A stretch of 7,184 nucleotides of DNA from Acidimicrobiia bacterium (lineage in GTDB: Bacteria; Actinomycetota; Acidimicrobiia; Acidimicrobiales; JACDCH01), in assembly GCA_013694495.1 (NCBI GenBank), contig JACDCH010000158.1, forward strand, positions 1 through 7,184. The letters are read 5' to 3'. Position 1 is the stretch's first letter; the number at the start of each line of letters is the position of its first letter. The notes beneath the pieces are model-generated. The model searched no databases. It saw only the letters and a program-made list of their open reading frames with translations, and was not told the origin of the DNA. The translations under genes and the position numbers were made by a program. This document shows positions 1-6,075 of this stretch, in pieces.

Positions 1-1
1 C

Positions 2-385
2 GCGCTCGTGCTGTCGGTCCAGGCCGCCGCCACCGGTGGGCGCCTGGTGGCCGATCACGCCGGCACCGAGGTCGAGCACCCCGCCGCCCCGCCCGGCCCC
101 CGCCAGGGTCAGCTGCCGCCCGGTCGCCGGACGGTCGGCACGTCCCGGGCAGGGATCGTGCGGCACGGCGGCGAAACCTTGGGGGTGGTAGGTGCTGGGG
201 GCGCGGCGAGCCGCGCCTGGGTCGACGACGAGCAGCGGTGGCGCCTGGCCGTCGATGCGGCGTGCGTCGTGCTGGCCCGGCTCGACGGCTCGGTCGCGGC
301 GGCCGCCCTGGGTCCGTTGCACCACGCCGTCACCGCCGCGGCCACGCCCGCCCTGTCCGGTCCATCGCTCCCGTTCCCCGTCTAG
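2..385 (+). CDS. C-terminal part of an unrecognised protein (5' end outside window)
   Basis: An open frame enters from the left edge and ends at TAG 383-385, giving at least 127 residues. Codons carry mostly G or C in the third position, as in the downstream genes, which supports real coding; a short stretch around 170-200 fits this less well. The visible part is rich in Ala, Gly, Pro and Arg in its first half and then has a more globular segment (…DDEQRWRLAVDAACVVLARLDG…) before an Ala/Pro-rich tail. There is no recognisable catalytic motif, signal peptide or clear membrane span. A GTG at 8-10 could formally start it, but no ribosome binding site can be seen because the sequence begins there, so I treat the gene as truncated. 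It ends 15 bases before the GcvT-like gene and is probably in the same operon. A pathway role, for example as another condensing-enzyme-like or tailoring protein, is plausible from position only; I do not recognise the family. Confidence 0.55.
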   Translation, partial: ALVLSVQAAATGGRLVADHAGTEVEHPAAPPGPRQGQLPPGRRTVGTSRAGIVRHGGETLGVVGAGGAASRAWVDDEQRWRLAVDAACVVLARLDGSVAAAALGPLHHAVTAAATPALSGPSLPFPV

Positions 386-387
386 CC

Positions 388-393
388 AGGAGG
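388..393 (+). promoter_or_regulatory. Strong ribosome binding site for the GcvT-like gene
   Basis: AGGAGG lies 7 bases before the GTG at 401. It is the best Shine-Dalgarno match in the window and fixes the start of the GcvT-like protein, in the short gap after the stop of the preceding frame. Confidence 0.85.
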
Positions 394-400
394 CTCGTCC

Positions 401-1474
401 GTGCCCCAGTCGTCCCTCGCCGCGTGCCACCCGGAGGGCGTCACGACGGCCTCGATCGACGAGGCCACCGTTCCGTGGGTGTTCTCCTCCTGCGAGGAGG
501 AGTACACCCGGCTGCGGCAGTCGAGGGTGTTGGTCGACCTCACCAGCGTCGGCCGCATCCGGGTGGCCGGGACCGGCGTGCTCGCGTTCCTTCAGCGCAT
601 GGTGGCCCGCGACATCGAGTACCTGTTCCCGGAGCGGTCGCTGACCACGTTGCTGCTCGATGACGACGCCAAGCCGATCGACATCGTCATCGTCCACAAG
701 GTCCAGGGCGGGTACCTGCTCGAGACGTCGTTCGGGCGGGGCGAGGCGACGCTGGCCCACCTCCAGGGCCACGCCGACGACGGCGTCGAGGTCACCGACG
801 TGTCCGCCGAGGCGACGATGATCGGCCTCGAGGGGCCCTTCGCCTGGGAGCTGCTGCGGCAGGTGTTCGAGCCCCAGCTCACCGGCCTGCCGTTCCAGGG
901 CGTGGCCGCCTCCACCTGGCAGGGCGAGGACATCCTCGTCACCCGCACCGGCTACACCGGCGAGTACGGCTACAAGCTGCACCTGCCGCCGGAGCTGGCC
1001 CCCAAGGCGTGGGAGGTGCTCGGCGCCGAGGCCCCGCCCCTCGGGTTCGAGGCCCTCGAGATCTCGATGCTCGAGCTCCGCCAGCCGATGCTGCACCGGG
1101 AGCTGGGCGACGACGGCAACGTCATCGCCTGCGGCTTCAACCCGCTGGCCGAGCTGGACAAGGACGACTACGTCGGCAAGGACGCCCTCCTCGCCCAGAA
1201 GGAAGAGGGCGTCGGGCTCCGGACGATCGGCTTCGCCGCTGAGGGCGACGAGGTGCCGCCGGCCGGCACCACCGTGGTGGCCGGCGGCGAGCTCGAGATC
1301 GGGCGGGTCCTGCACGCCGTCCGCAGCCCCGGCCTGGGCCACGTGATCGGGCTCCTCCGGATCGACGAGGAGTGGTCGGCCCACGGCCTCGAGCTCGACG
1401 CCGGCGGCACCACGGTCACGACGGTGCCGGCGCCGTTCCTCATCCCGCTGAGCTGGAAGATCCCGATCCTGTGA
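401..1474 (+). CDS. GcvT-like (aminomethyltransferase/YgfZ-fold) folate-binding family protein
   Basis: A 357-residue protein, close to the length of glycine cleavage T-proteins. Visible family landmarks are VLVDLTSVGRIRVAG near residue 43 (where T-proteins have the FDVSHMG-type strand), PIDIVIV at 92-98 (counterpart of the VIDDLIV segment that carries the catalytic Asp), TRTGYTGEYGYK at 181-192 (strongly conserved TGYTGE motif), and DDYVGKDALLAQ at about 255-266 before the C-terminal barrel (about 270-350). The first Asp of the IDD motif is kept (Asp94) and the second is Ile95. The ARDTLRLEAG segment of T-proteins is replaced by ALEISMLELR (218-227): both Arg are lost but the Glu is kept (Glu225). 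The protein is therefore probably soluble, cytoplasmic and possibly folate-binding, but is unlikely to be the housekeeping T-protein; no gcvH or gcvP is beside it. Its stop overlaps the start of the ketosynthase fusion, suggesting a role in that pathway. Substrate and reaction are unknown; folate-dependent one-carbon transfer is an inference from the fold. The GTG start is chosen for the AGGAGG 7 bases upstream. Confidence 0.85.
   Translation: MPQSSLAACHPEGVTTASIDEATVPWVFSSCEEEYTRLRQSRVLVDLTSVGRIRVAGTGVLAFLQRMVARDIEYLFPERSLTTLLLDDDAKPIDIVIVHKVQGGYLLETSFGRGEATLAHLQGHADDGVEVTDVSAEATMIGLEGPFAWELLRQVFEPQLTGLPFQGVAASTWQGEDILVTRTGYTGEYGYKLHLPPELAPKAWEVLGAEAPPLGFEALEISMLELRQPMLHRELGDDGNVIACGFNPLAELDKDDYVGKDALLAQKEEGVGLRTIGFAAEGDEVPPAGTTVVAGGELEIGRVLHAVRSPGLGHVIGLLRIDEEWSAHGLELDAGGTTVTTVPAPFLIPLSWKIPIL
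1471..1474 (+). promoter_or_regulatory. GTGA stop/start overlap (translational coupling)
   Basis: The GTG start of the ketosynthase fusion shares bases with the TGA stop of the GcvT-like gene. A weak GGAAG lies at 1455-1459, 11 bases before the GTG. This arrangement usually means coupled translation and comparable amounts of both proteins. It also decides the start: in-frame GTG/ATG codons further upstream, such as 1372, would lie deep inside the preceding gene. Confidence 0.75.
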
Positions 1475-3888
1475 CGGCGGCCACGCCCACCCGGGTCGAG
1501 AAGCACCGCGTGGCCGTCACCGGCCTCGGGATGGTCTGCGCCATCGGGAACACCACCGACGAGGTGTGGAGCGCGGCGCTCGCCGGTCGCAGCGGCATCG
1601 GCGAGATCGGCACGATCGGCACGGGCTGGCTCGGCACCCGGTACGCGGGCGAGGTCCACGACCTCGACATCGACCGTTTCATGGAGCCGGCCGAGCGCGA
1701 CTCCGTCGTGCGGTCGGCCCAGCTCGTGATCGCCGCCGCCCACGAGGCCCTCGACCAGAGCAAGCTCGACCTCGAGGCCTACGACCCCTACCGGGTGGGG
1801 CTCGTGCTCGGCACCTGCCAGGGCTCGCTGGCCGAGCTCAACCCGAGCCGGCCCCACATCATCGACGCCGTCCACGCCGCCTGCGACTCGCTCGGGCGCC
1901 ACCTCGGCCTGCGGGGACCGCGCACGATGGTGTCCACCGCCTGCTCGGCCGGTGCCACCGCCATCGGCATGGCCCGCGACCGGCTGTGGAGCGGCGACGT
2001 CGACGTGGTCGTCACCGGCGGCGCCGACGCGCTCACCTTCTTCTCGCTGTCGGGCTTCGCCATCATGGGCGCCCTGGCCAACGGGCCCTGCGCGCCGTAC
2101 AGCCGCTCCGACGGCCTGTCGCTCGGCGAGGGGGCGGCCGTGCTCGTGCTCGAGCGCTACGACGACGCCCTGCGGCGGGGCGCGCCGATCCTGGCCGAGA
2201 TCGCCGGCTGCGGGCTGTCCGCCGACGCCTACCACGCGTCGGCGCCCGATCCGTCGGGCCGGGGCGCGGCCCTGGCGGTCAGGCGGGCGCTGGCCCAGGC
2301 CGGCGTCACGGCCGACGAGGTCGGCTACGTCAACGGCCACGGCACGGCCACGCCGGCGAACGACGGCATGGAGCGCAAGGCCATGGAGATCATCTTCGGC
2401 GAGCGGGCCCGCCGCGTGCCGTGGAGCAGCACGAAGTCCATGACCGGCCACACGCTCGGCGCGGCCGGCGCCATCGAGACGGCCATGTGCGTGCTCGCCA
2501 CGCTGCACGGCGCCGTCCCCCCGACGGCCAACTTCGCCGACCCGACCGCGGCCGACTTCGACTTCGTCCCCAACGAGGGCCGGACCGTCCCCGTCGAGGT
2601 GGCCGTCTCCAACAGCTACGGCTTCGGCGGCACCAACGCGTCGGTCGCCGTGGCCCGGCCGGGGCGCACGCCGGCGCCGCAGACGCCCGCCCCGAACGAG
2701 CCCGCGGTCATCACCGGCCTCGGCGTGGTGGGGCCGCTCGGCATCGGGTACGAGGAGTGGTGGGAGGCGCTGGCCACCGGCCGCTGCGCGATCGAGCCGA
2801 TCACCGGCTTCGACGCCGGCGGCCTGCTCGGCGCCGACGTCCCGCCGCTGCCCACCAAGGGGTTCGCCCACCCCGGCGCCTGGCGCAAGATGGACGGCCT
2901 GGCCCGGCTCTGCGTGGCCAGCAGCCGCCTGGCCTGGCGCCACGCCGGCCTCGACCTCGACCCGGCGGCCATGGAGAACGTGGCGGTGCTGTTCGGTACG
3001 AACGCCGGCTCGATGGAGCACACCGAGGCGTTCGACCGCGGCGCCCGCCAGGGCGCGACCAAGGCCAACCCGATCCTGTTCCCGAACGCGGTGCTCAACT
3101 CCGCGGCCGGGCAGGTGTGCATGACGCTCGGCCTCCGGGGGCCGACCAACACCGTCACCTCAGGCGGGGTGTCGGGCCTGGTGTCGCTCGTCCAGGCCCT
3201 CGACATGATCGGCCAGGGCGAGGTCGACCTCGCCCTCGTGCTCGGCGGCGACAGCCTCTACCGCACGGTCGTGATGGCGGCGGCCGGCCAGCCCGGCTTC
3301 CTCACCCACGACGCGGTGCGCCCGTTCGACACCGCCGCCTCGGGCACCGCCCTGGCCGGCTGCGGCGTGGCCCTCGTCGTTGAGTCGGCCAGCCGGGCCG
3401 CAGCGCGCGGGGCGACGTCGTTCGCCCAGGTGCGGGGCTGGGGCATGACCAGCGACTCGGCCCCCGACGACGCGCTGCCCTCCTCGGTCGACGACTGGGC
3501 GGCAGCGATGCGCATCGCCGTCGAGCGCAGCGGCCTGACGCCGGGCGACATCGACCTCGTCGTCGCCGCCGCCAGCGGCGTGGCCGCCAGCGACCGGGCC
3601 GAGGCGGAGGCGATCCACGCCGCACTCGGCGGCTCGCCCCACGTCATCGCCCCGAAGTCCCTCACCGGCGAGACCCTCGGCGCCGCAGGCCTCGTCAACG
3701 CCCTGGCCGGGATGCTCGCCTTCGACCGCGGCCACCTGGCCCCGACGGCGGGGCTCACGCATCCCGTCGACGTGCCGTCGCTCGCGTTCGTCACCGAGCC
3801 CACGACCGCATCGGTCGACCACTGCCTCGTCAACTCCTGCGGGCTCGGCGGCAACTACGTGAGCGTCGTGCTCAGCCGACCGGAGTAG
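1471..3888 (+). CDS. Fused ketosynthase / chain-length-factor-like protein (KS-CLF in one chain)
   Basis: An 805-residue protein containing two thiolase-fold beta-ketoacyl synthase halves; single KS or CLF proteins are about 400 residues. Half 1 (about 13-395) is a complete ketosynthase: VAVTGLGMV near the N-terminus, active-site Cys158 in STACSAGA, His290 in NGHGTATPAND, Lys322 and His327 in KSMTGHTLGAAG, and the closing NSYGFGGTNAS at 380-390. It should catalyse decarboxylative Claisen condensation between acyl and malonyl groups on acyl carrier protein. A Pro/Ala linker spans about 396-411. Half 2 (about 412-803) restarts with AVITGLGVVGPLG and ends with NSCGLGGNYVS, but aligns Gly566 (TSGGVSG) with the Cys, about Ser702 with the first His and Glu734 (KSLTGETLGAAG) with the second His. 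It should be unable to condense, like the chain length factor (KSbeta) of type II polyketide synthases, where Gln commonly replaces the Cys. By analogy the halves would form a pseudo-heterodimer. No carrier or acyltransferase domain is present, so a separate acyl carrier protein is required. It could make an aromatic polyketide, a polyene or a special fatty acyl chain; the sequence alone does not decide. Confidence 0.93.
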   Translation: MTAATPTRVEKHRVAVTGLGMVCAIGNTTDEVWSAALAGRSGIGEIGTIGTGWLGTRYAGEVHDLDIDRFMEPAERDSVVRSAQLVIAAAHEALDQSKLDLEAYDPYRVGLVLGTCQGSLAELNPSRPHIIDAVHAACDSLGRHLGLRGPRTMVSTACSAGATAIGMARDRLWSGDVDVVVTGGADALTFFSLSGFAIMGALANGPCAPYSRSDGLSLGEGAAVLVLERYDDALRRGAPILAEIAGCGLSADAYHASAPDPSGRGAALAVRRALAQAGVTADEVGYVNGHGTATPANDGMERKAMEIIFGERARRVPWSSTKSMTGHTLGAAGAIETAMCVLATLHGAVPPTANFADPTAADFDFVPNEGRTVPVEVAVSNSYGFGGTNASVAVARPGRTPAPQTPAPNEPAVITGLGVVGPLGIGYEEWWEALATGRCAIEPITGFDAGGLLGADVPPLPTKGFAHPGAWRKMDGLARLCVASSRLAWRHAGLDLDPAAMENVAVLFGTNAGSMEHTEAFDRGARQGATKANPILFPNAVLNSAAGQVCMTLGLRGPTNTVTSGGVSGLVSLVQALDMIGQGEVDLALVLGGDSLYRTVVMAAAGQPGFLTHDAVRPFDTAASGTALAGCGVALVVESASRAAARGATSFAQVRGWGMTSDSAPDDALPSSVDDWAAAMRIAVERSGLTPGDIDLVVAAASGVAASDRAEAEAIHAALGGSPHVIAPKSLTGETLGAAGLVNALAGMLAFDRGHLAPTAGLTHPVDVPSLAFVTEPTTASVDHCLVNSCGLGGNYVSVVLSRPE
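2656..2703 (+). other. Pro/Ala-rich interdomain linker of the KS-CLF fusion
   Basis: Residues about 396-411 (RPGRTPAPQTPAPNEP) separate the closing strand of the ketosynthase half from the opening strand of the CLF-like half. Its composition is typical of a flexible tether. It contains no stop codon, start-like overlap or ribosome binding site, and both flanking halves are complete, so this looks like a settled gene fusion rather than two genes joined by a sequencing error. Confidence 0.75.
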
Positions 3889-3900
3889 CCGTCGACGACG

Positions 3901-3906
3901 AAGGAG
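3901..3906 (+). promoter_or_regulatory. Ribosome binding site for the ABC ATPase gene
   Basis: AAGGAG lies 8 bases before GTG 3915 in the only real gap of the operon (3889-3914). The gap is too short for an obvious promoter, and no hairpin followed by T residues is seen, so read-through from the synthase gene is expected. Confidence 0.8.
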
Positions 3907-3914
3907 CAGGGCCT

Positions 3915-4856
3915 GTGAGCGACTCCACCGCGGGGGCGGTGCTCGTCTGCGACCGGCTGACCAAGCGCTACGGGGACCGGCTGGCCGTCGACGGCCTGAG
4001 CTTCGCCATCCGGCCGGGCGAGCGCTACGGCCTGCTGGGCCCGAACGGCGCGGGCAAGACCACGACGATCTCGATGGTGTGCGGCGTGCTGCGCCCCGAC
4101 GACGGCACGGTGCTCGTCGACGGGCAGCCGGCGGCCGAGGCGAGGGGGACGATCGGCTACGTCCCCCAGGACGTCGCCGTCTTCCCCGACCTCACAGCGC
4201 GGGAGAACCTCGCCTTCTTCGGCCGGCTCCTGGGCCTGCGGGGCACCGCGCTGCGGCGCCGCACCGACGAGGTGCTCGAGACCGTGGAGCTCGCCGACCG
4301 GGCCACGGACTTCGTCGTCAAGTTCTCCGGCGGCCTCCAGCGCCGGCTCAACATCGCCATCGGGCTGCTGGCCCAGCCCCGGCTGCTCGTGCTCGACGAG
4401 CCGACCGTCGGCCTGGACCCCCAGGCCCGCAACGGCATCCTGGAGGCGATCGAGCGGCTGGCGGCCGAGGGCGTCGCCACGCTGTACACCACCCACCACA
4501 TCGACGAGGCGGCCCGGCTCTGCACCCGGCTCGGGATCGTCGACCACGGCCGGCTCATCGCCGAGGGCAGCCCGGCCGAGCTCGTGGCCGGCGGGGGCTC
4601 CGGTCAGCGCCTCCGGGTTGCCGTCGGCCACCACAGCGACGCGCTGGTCGACGGGTGCCGGGCGTTGCCCGCGGTGGTCGACGTCGTCGCCGTCGACGGG
4701 CACCTCGACCTCACGGTCGACGAGGCACCCGCCGCCACGGCCGGCGTGCTCGCCCTCGCCGAGCGGCTCGGCGTACCCGTCACCGACCTGGAGCTGCGCC
4801 GCCCGGACCTCGAGACCGTCTTCCTCGGCCTCACCGGCCGGGCCCTGCGCGATTGA
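3915..4856 (+). CDS. ABC transporter ATP-binding protein, DrrA/CcmA-type exporter
   Basis: A 313-residue nucleotide-binding subunit. All ATPase motifs are intact: Walker A GPNGAGKT (42-49), Q-loop Gln85 in YVPQD, signature FSGGLQRR (137-144), Walker B LLVLDEP (157-163) followed by the D-loop GLD (166-168), and the switch His194 in YTTHHIDEA. After the ATPase core an extension of about 85 residues (about 230-313) ends in DLELRRPDLETVFLGLTGRAL. That ending is typical of DrrA-type drug, polyketide and lipid exporters, where this C-terminal domain helps pair with the permease. It is cytoplasmic at the membrane face and would power the two permeases that follow. GTG 3915 is chosen because AAGGAG precedes it and the protein then starts with the usual LVCDRLTKRYGD strand. 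Its position directly after the synthase suggests export of the pathway product or self-protection; the substrate is not visible from sequence. Confidence 0.95.
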   Translation: MSDSTAGAVLVCDRLTKRYGDRLAVDGLSFAIRPGERYGLLGPNGAGKTTTISMVCGVLRPDDGTVLVDGQPAAEARGTIGYVPQDVAVFPDLTARENLAFFGRLLGLRGTALRRRTDEVLETVELADRATDFVVKFSGGLQRRLNIAIGLLAQPRLLVLDEPTVGLDPQARNGILEAIERLAAEGVATLYTTHHIDEAARLCTRLGIVDHGRLIAEGSPAELVAGGGSGQRLRVAVGHHSDALVDGCRALPAVVDVVAVDGHLDLTVDEAPAATAGVLALAERLGVPVTDLELRRPDLETVFLGLTGRALRD

Positions 4857-4857
4857 T

Positions 4858-4861
4858 GGAG
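4858..4861 (+). promoter_or_regulatory. Ribosome binding site for the first ABC-2 permease
   Basis: GGAG lies 8 bases before ATG 4870, just after the stop of the ATPase gene (TGA 4854-4856). It supports ATG 4870 as the start over upstream in-frame codons that overlap the ATPase gene. Confidence 0.65.
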
Positions 4862-4869
4862 CGGGGCTG

Positions 4870-6075
4870 ATGGTCCGCGCGTCGCCGCCGGCGCAGCTGG
4901 TGGCCCTCGTCGGGAACGACGTGCGGCACCGCTTCCGCGACCGTCCGACGCTGGTGGCCGCGGCGCTGGCCCCGATCGTGCTGGCCCTCATCGCCAGCTT
5001 CTCGCTGTCCCGCCTGACCCGCTCCTTCGAGGGCACCTACGCCATCGTCGACCTCGACGGCGGCGTCGTCGGCGAGCAGCTGGCCGCCGGGATCGAGGGC
5101 GACGCCCGCTTGGCCGACGCCATCGACCTCGAGCGCATCGACACCGAAGCGGAGGCCCGGGAGGCCGTCGACGACGGGCGCATCGCGGCCGCGCTCGTGA
5201 TCCCGGCCGGCTTCTCGGGCACGATCCTGCAGGGGCAGCCCGCCGCCATCACCGTGGTCGAGAGCCCGCGGCACGCGCCGGCCGCGGTCGTGGCCGGGGC
5301 CATCGCCGAGGGCGCCATGGCCAGCATCCGTAGCGATCAACTGGCGGTGTCGACGGCGTTGAACGTCGAAGGCGGTGACCTGGGCGGGCTCGGCGTGGGC
5401 GACCTCGCGGTGCGGGTGGCCGAGGTGGCGGCGCCGATCGCCGTGGTCGACGTCGACCTCCTCGACGCCGGCGGCGCCGGCCCGGCCCGCTTCTACGGGC
5501 CGTCGATGGCGATCGTGGCCCTCCTCGTTGTGGTGCAGCTCGGGGCCCGCAGCCTGCTGGAGGAGCGGCGCACCGGCGTGGTGGCCCGGGAGGTCGCGGC
5601 CGGCGTGCGCCCGTCCGTGCTCCTCGGGGCCAAGGCCCTGTTCGCCGGCGGGCTCGGCCTGGCCAGCGTCCTGCTCACGCTGGCGACGGTGGCCCTGGCG
5701 TCGGGGGCGTCGTGGGGGAGCCCGGTCGGCGTGCTCGTGCTGAGCACGGCCACGGTGGCCGCCTTCACCGCCGTCGCCACGCTCATCACCGCGGCGGTGC
5801 GGGTGGAGGAGTCGGCCAGCAGCATCGGCCTCGTCGTCGGGCTGCTGCTCGCCCTCGTCGGCGGCAACTTCGTGCCCCTCACGCAGGCCCCGGGTTTCCT
5901 GCGCTCGCTCAGCCTGGCCACGCCGAACGGCTGGGCCCTGCGCGGCTTCGGCCAGCTCGGCACCGGCACCCCGCTCCTCGAGGCGGTGGGGCCGAGCCTC
6001 CTCGCTCTCCTCGCGTTCACCGTGGTCGCCGGCCTGCCGGCGTGGGCCCTGAGCCGCCGGCTGGTGACGCCGTGA
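4870..6075 (+). CDS. ABC-2 family transporter permease (first subunit)
   Basis: A 401-residue membrane protein. Layout: a short cytoplasmic N-terminus with basic VRHRFRDRP; TM1 about 28-46; a large extracytoplasmic domain of about 160 residues (about 50-205) that includes the YAIVDLDGG strand and a VIPAGFSGTI segment; then a membrane block with TM2 about 208-226, TM3 about 249-278, TM4 about 285-309, TM5 about 317-334 and TM6 about 372-392. This is the usual architecture of ABC-2 exporters with a periplasmic-type loop between TM1 and TM2 (ABC2_membrane_3 type). The segment after TM2, LLEERRTGVVAREVAAGVRP, corresponds to the conserved cytoplasmic coupling region of this family, which normally reads like ERERGTLERLLATPV. 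ATG 4870 is 13 bases past the ATPase stop and has GGAG upstream. It probably pairs with the next gene's product to form the channel driven by the preceding ATPase. The family includes drug, polyketide and lipid exporters; the cargo is unknown. Confidence 0.9.
   Translation: MVRASPPAQLVALVGNDVRHRFRDRPTLVAAALAPIVLALIASFSLSRLTRSFEGTYAIVDLDGGVVGEQLAAGIEGDARLADAIDLERIDTEAEAREAVDDGRIAAALVIPAGFSGTILQGQPAAITVVESPRHAPAAVVAGAIAEGAMASIRSDQLAVSTALNVEGGDLGGLGVGDLAVRVAEVAAPIAVVDVDLLDAGGAGPARFYGPSMAIVALLVVVQLGARSLLEERRTGVVAREVAAGVRPSVLLGAKALFAGGLGLASVLLTLATVALASGASWGSPVGVLVLSTATVAAFTAVATLITAAVRVEESASSIGLVVGLLLALVGGNFVPLTQAPGFLRSLSLATPNGWALRGFGQLGTGTPLLEAVGPSLLALLAFTVVAGLPAWALSRRLVTP
6072..6075 (+). promoter_or_regulatory. 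GTGA stop/start overlap between the two permease genes
   Basis: The GTG start of the second permease overlaps the TGA stop of the first, as seen between the GcvT-like and ketosynthase genes. No good Shine-Dalgarno sequence is visible upstream, so translation is probably coupled. That would suit two subunits needed in equal amounts. Confidence 0.75.

Noticed and set aside
1372..1470. Extended N-terminus for the ketosynthase fusion starting inside the GcvT-like gene
   Set aside because: The extension would overlap the upstream gene by about 100 bases and adds a non-conserved Arg-rich stretch. GTG 1471 gives the usual short leader before VAVTGLG and a GTGA coupling overlap.
401..1474. Housekeeping glycine cleavage T-protein (gcvT)
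   Set aside because: Several conserved active-site positions differ, no gcvH or gcvP lies beside it, and it is coupled to a ketosynthase fusion, so the gcvT symbol was not assigned.
1168..3021. Long minus-strand open frame (617 codons) opposite the GcvT-like and ketosynthase genes
   Set aside because: It is a by-product of high GC content. Its product is a low-complexity Arg/Gly/Ala/Val/His-rich string with no motif, while the + strand frame carries intact ketosynthase motifs.
1566..3383. Long + strand open frame (605 codons) inside the ketosynthase fusion in another frame
   Set aside because: The product is extremely Arg/Pro/Gly-rich and lacks motifs, and it is out of frame with the conserved ketosynthase residues.
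3889..3914. Possible terminator or promoter in the gap before the ABC ATPase
   Set aside because: The gap is only 26 bases. GTCGAC is a short palindrome but there is no stable hairpin with a T-run and no convincing -35/-10 pair.
4618..4869. Extended N-terminus for the first permease starting inside the ABC ATPase gene
   Set aside because: The extension is Ser/Arg/Pro-rich, overlaps the ATPase gene by more than 200 bases and does not resemble a permease. ATG 4870 has GGAG 8 bases upstream.
3855..5036. Minus-strand open frame (393 codons) opposite the ABC ATPase gene
   Set aside because: The + strand frame has every ABC ATPase motif in order, and the minus-strand product has no recognisable features.
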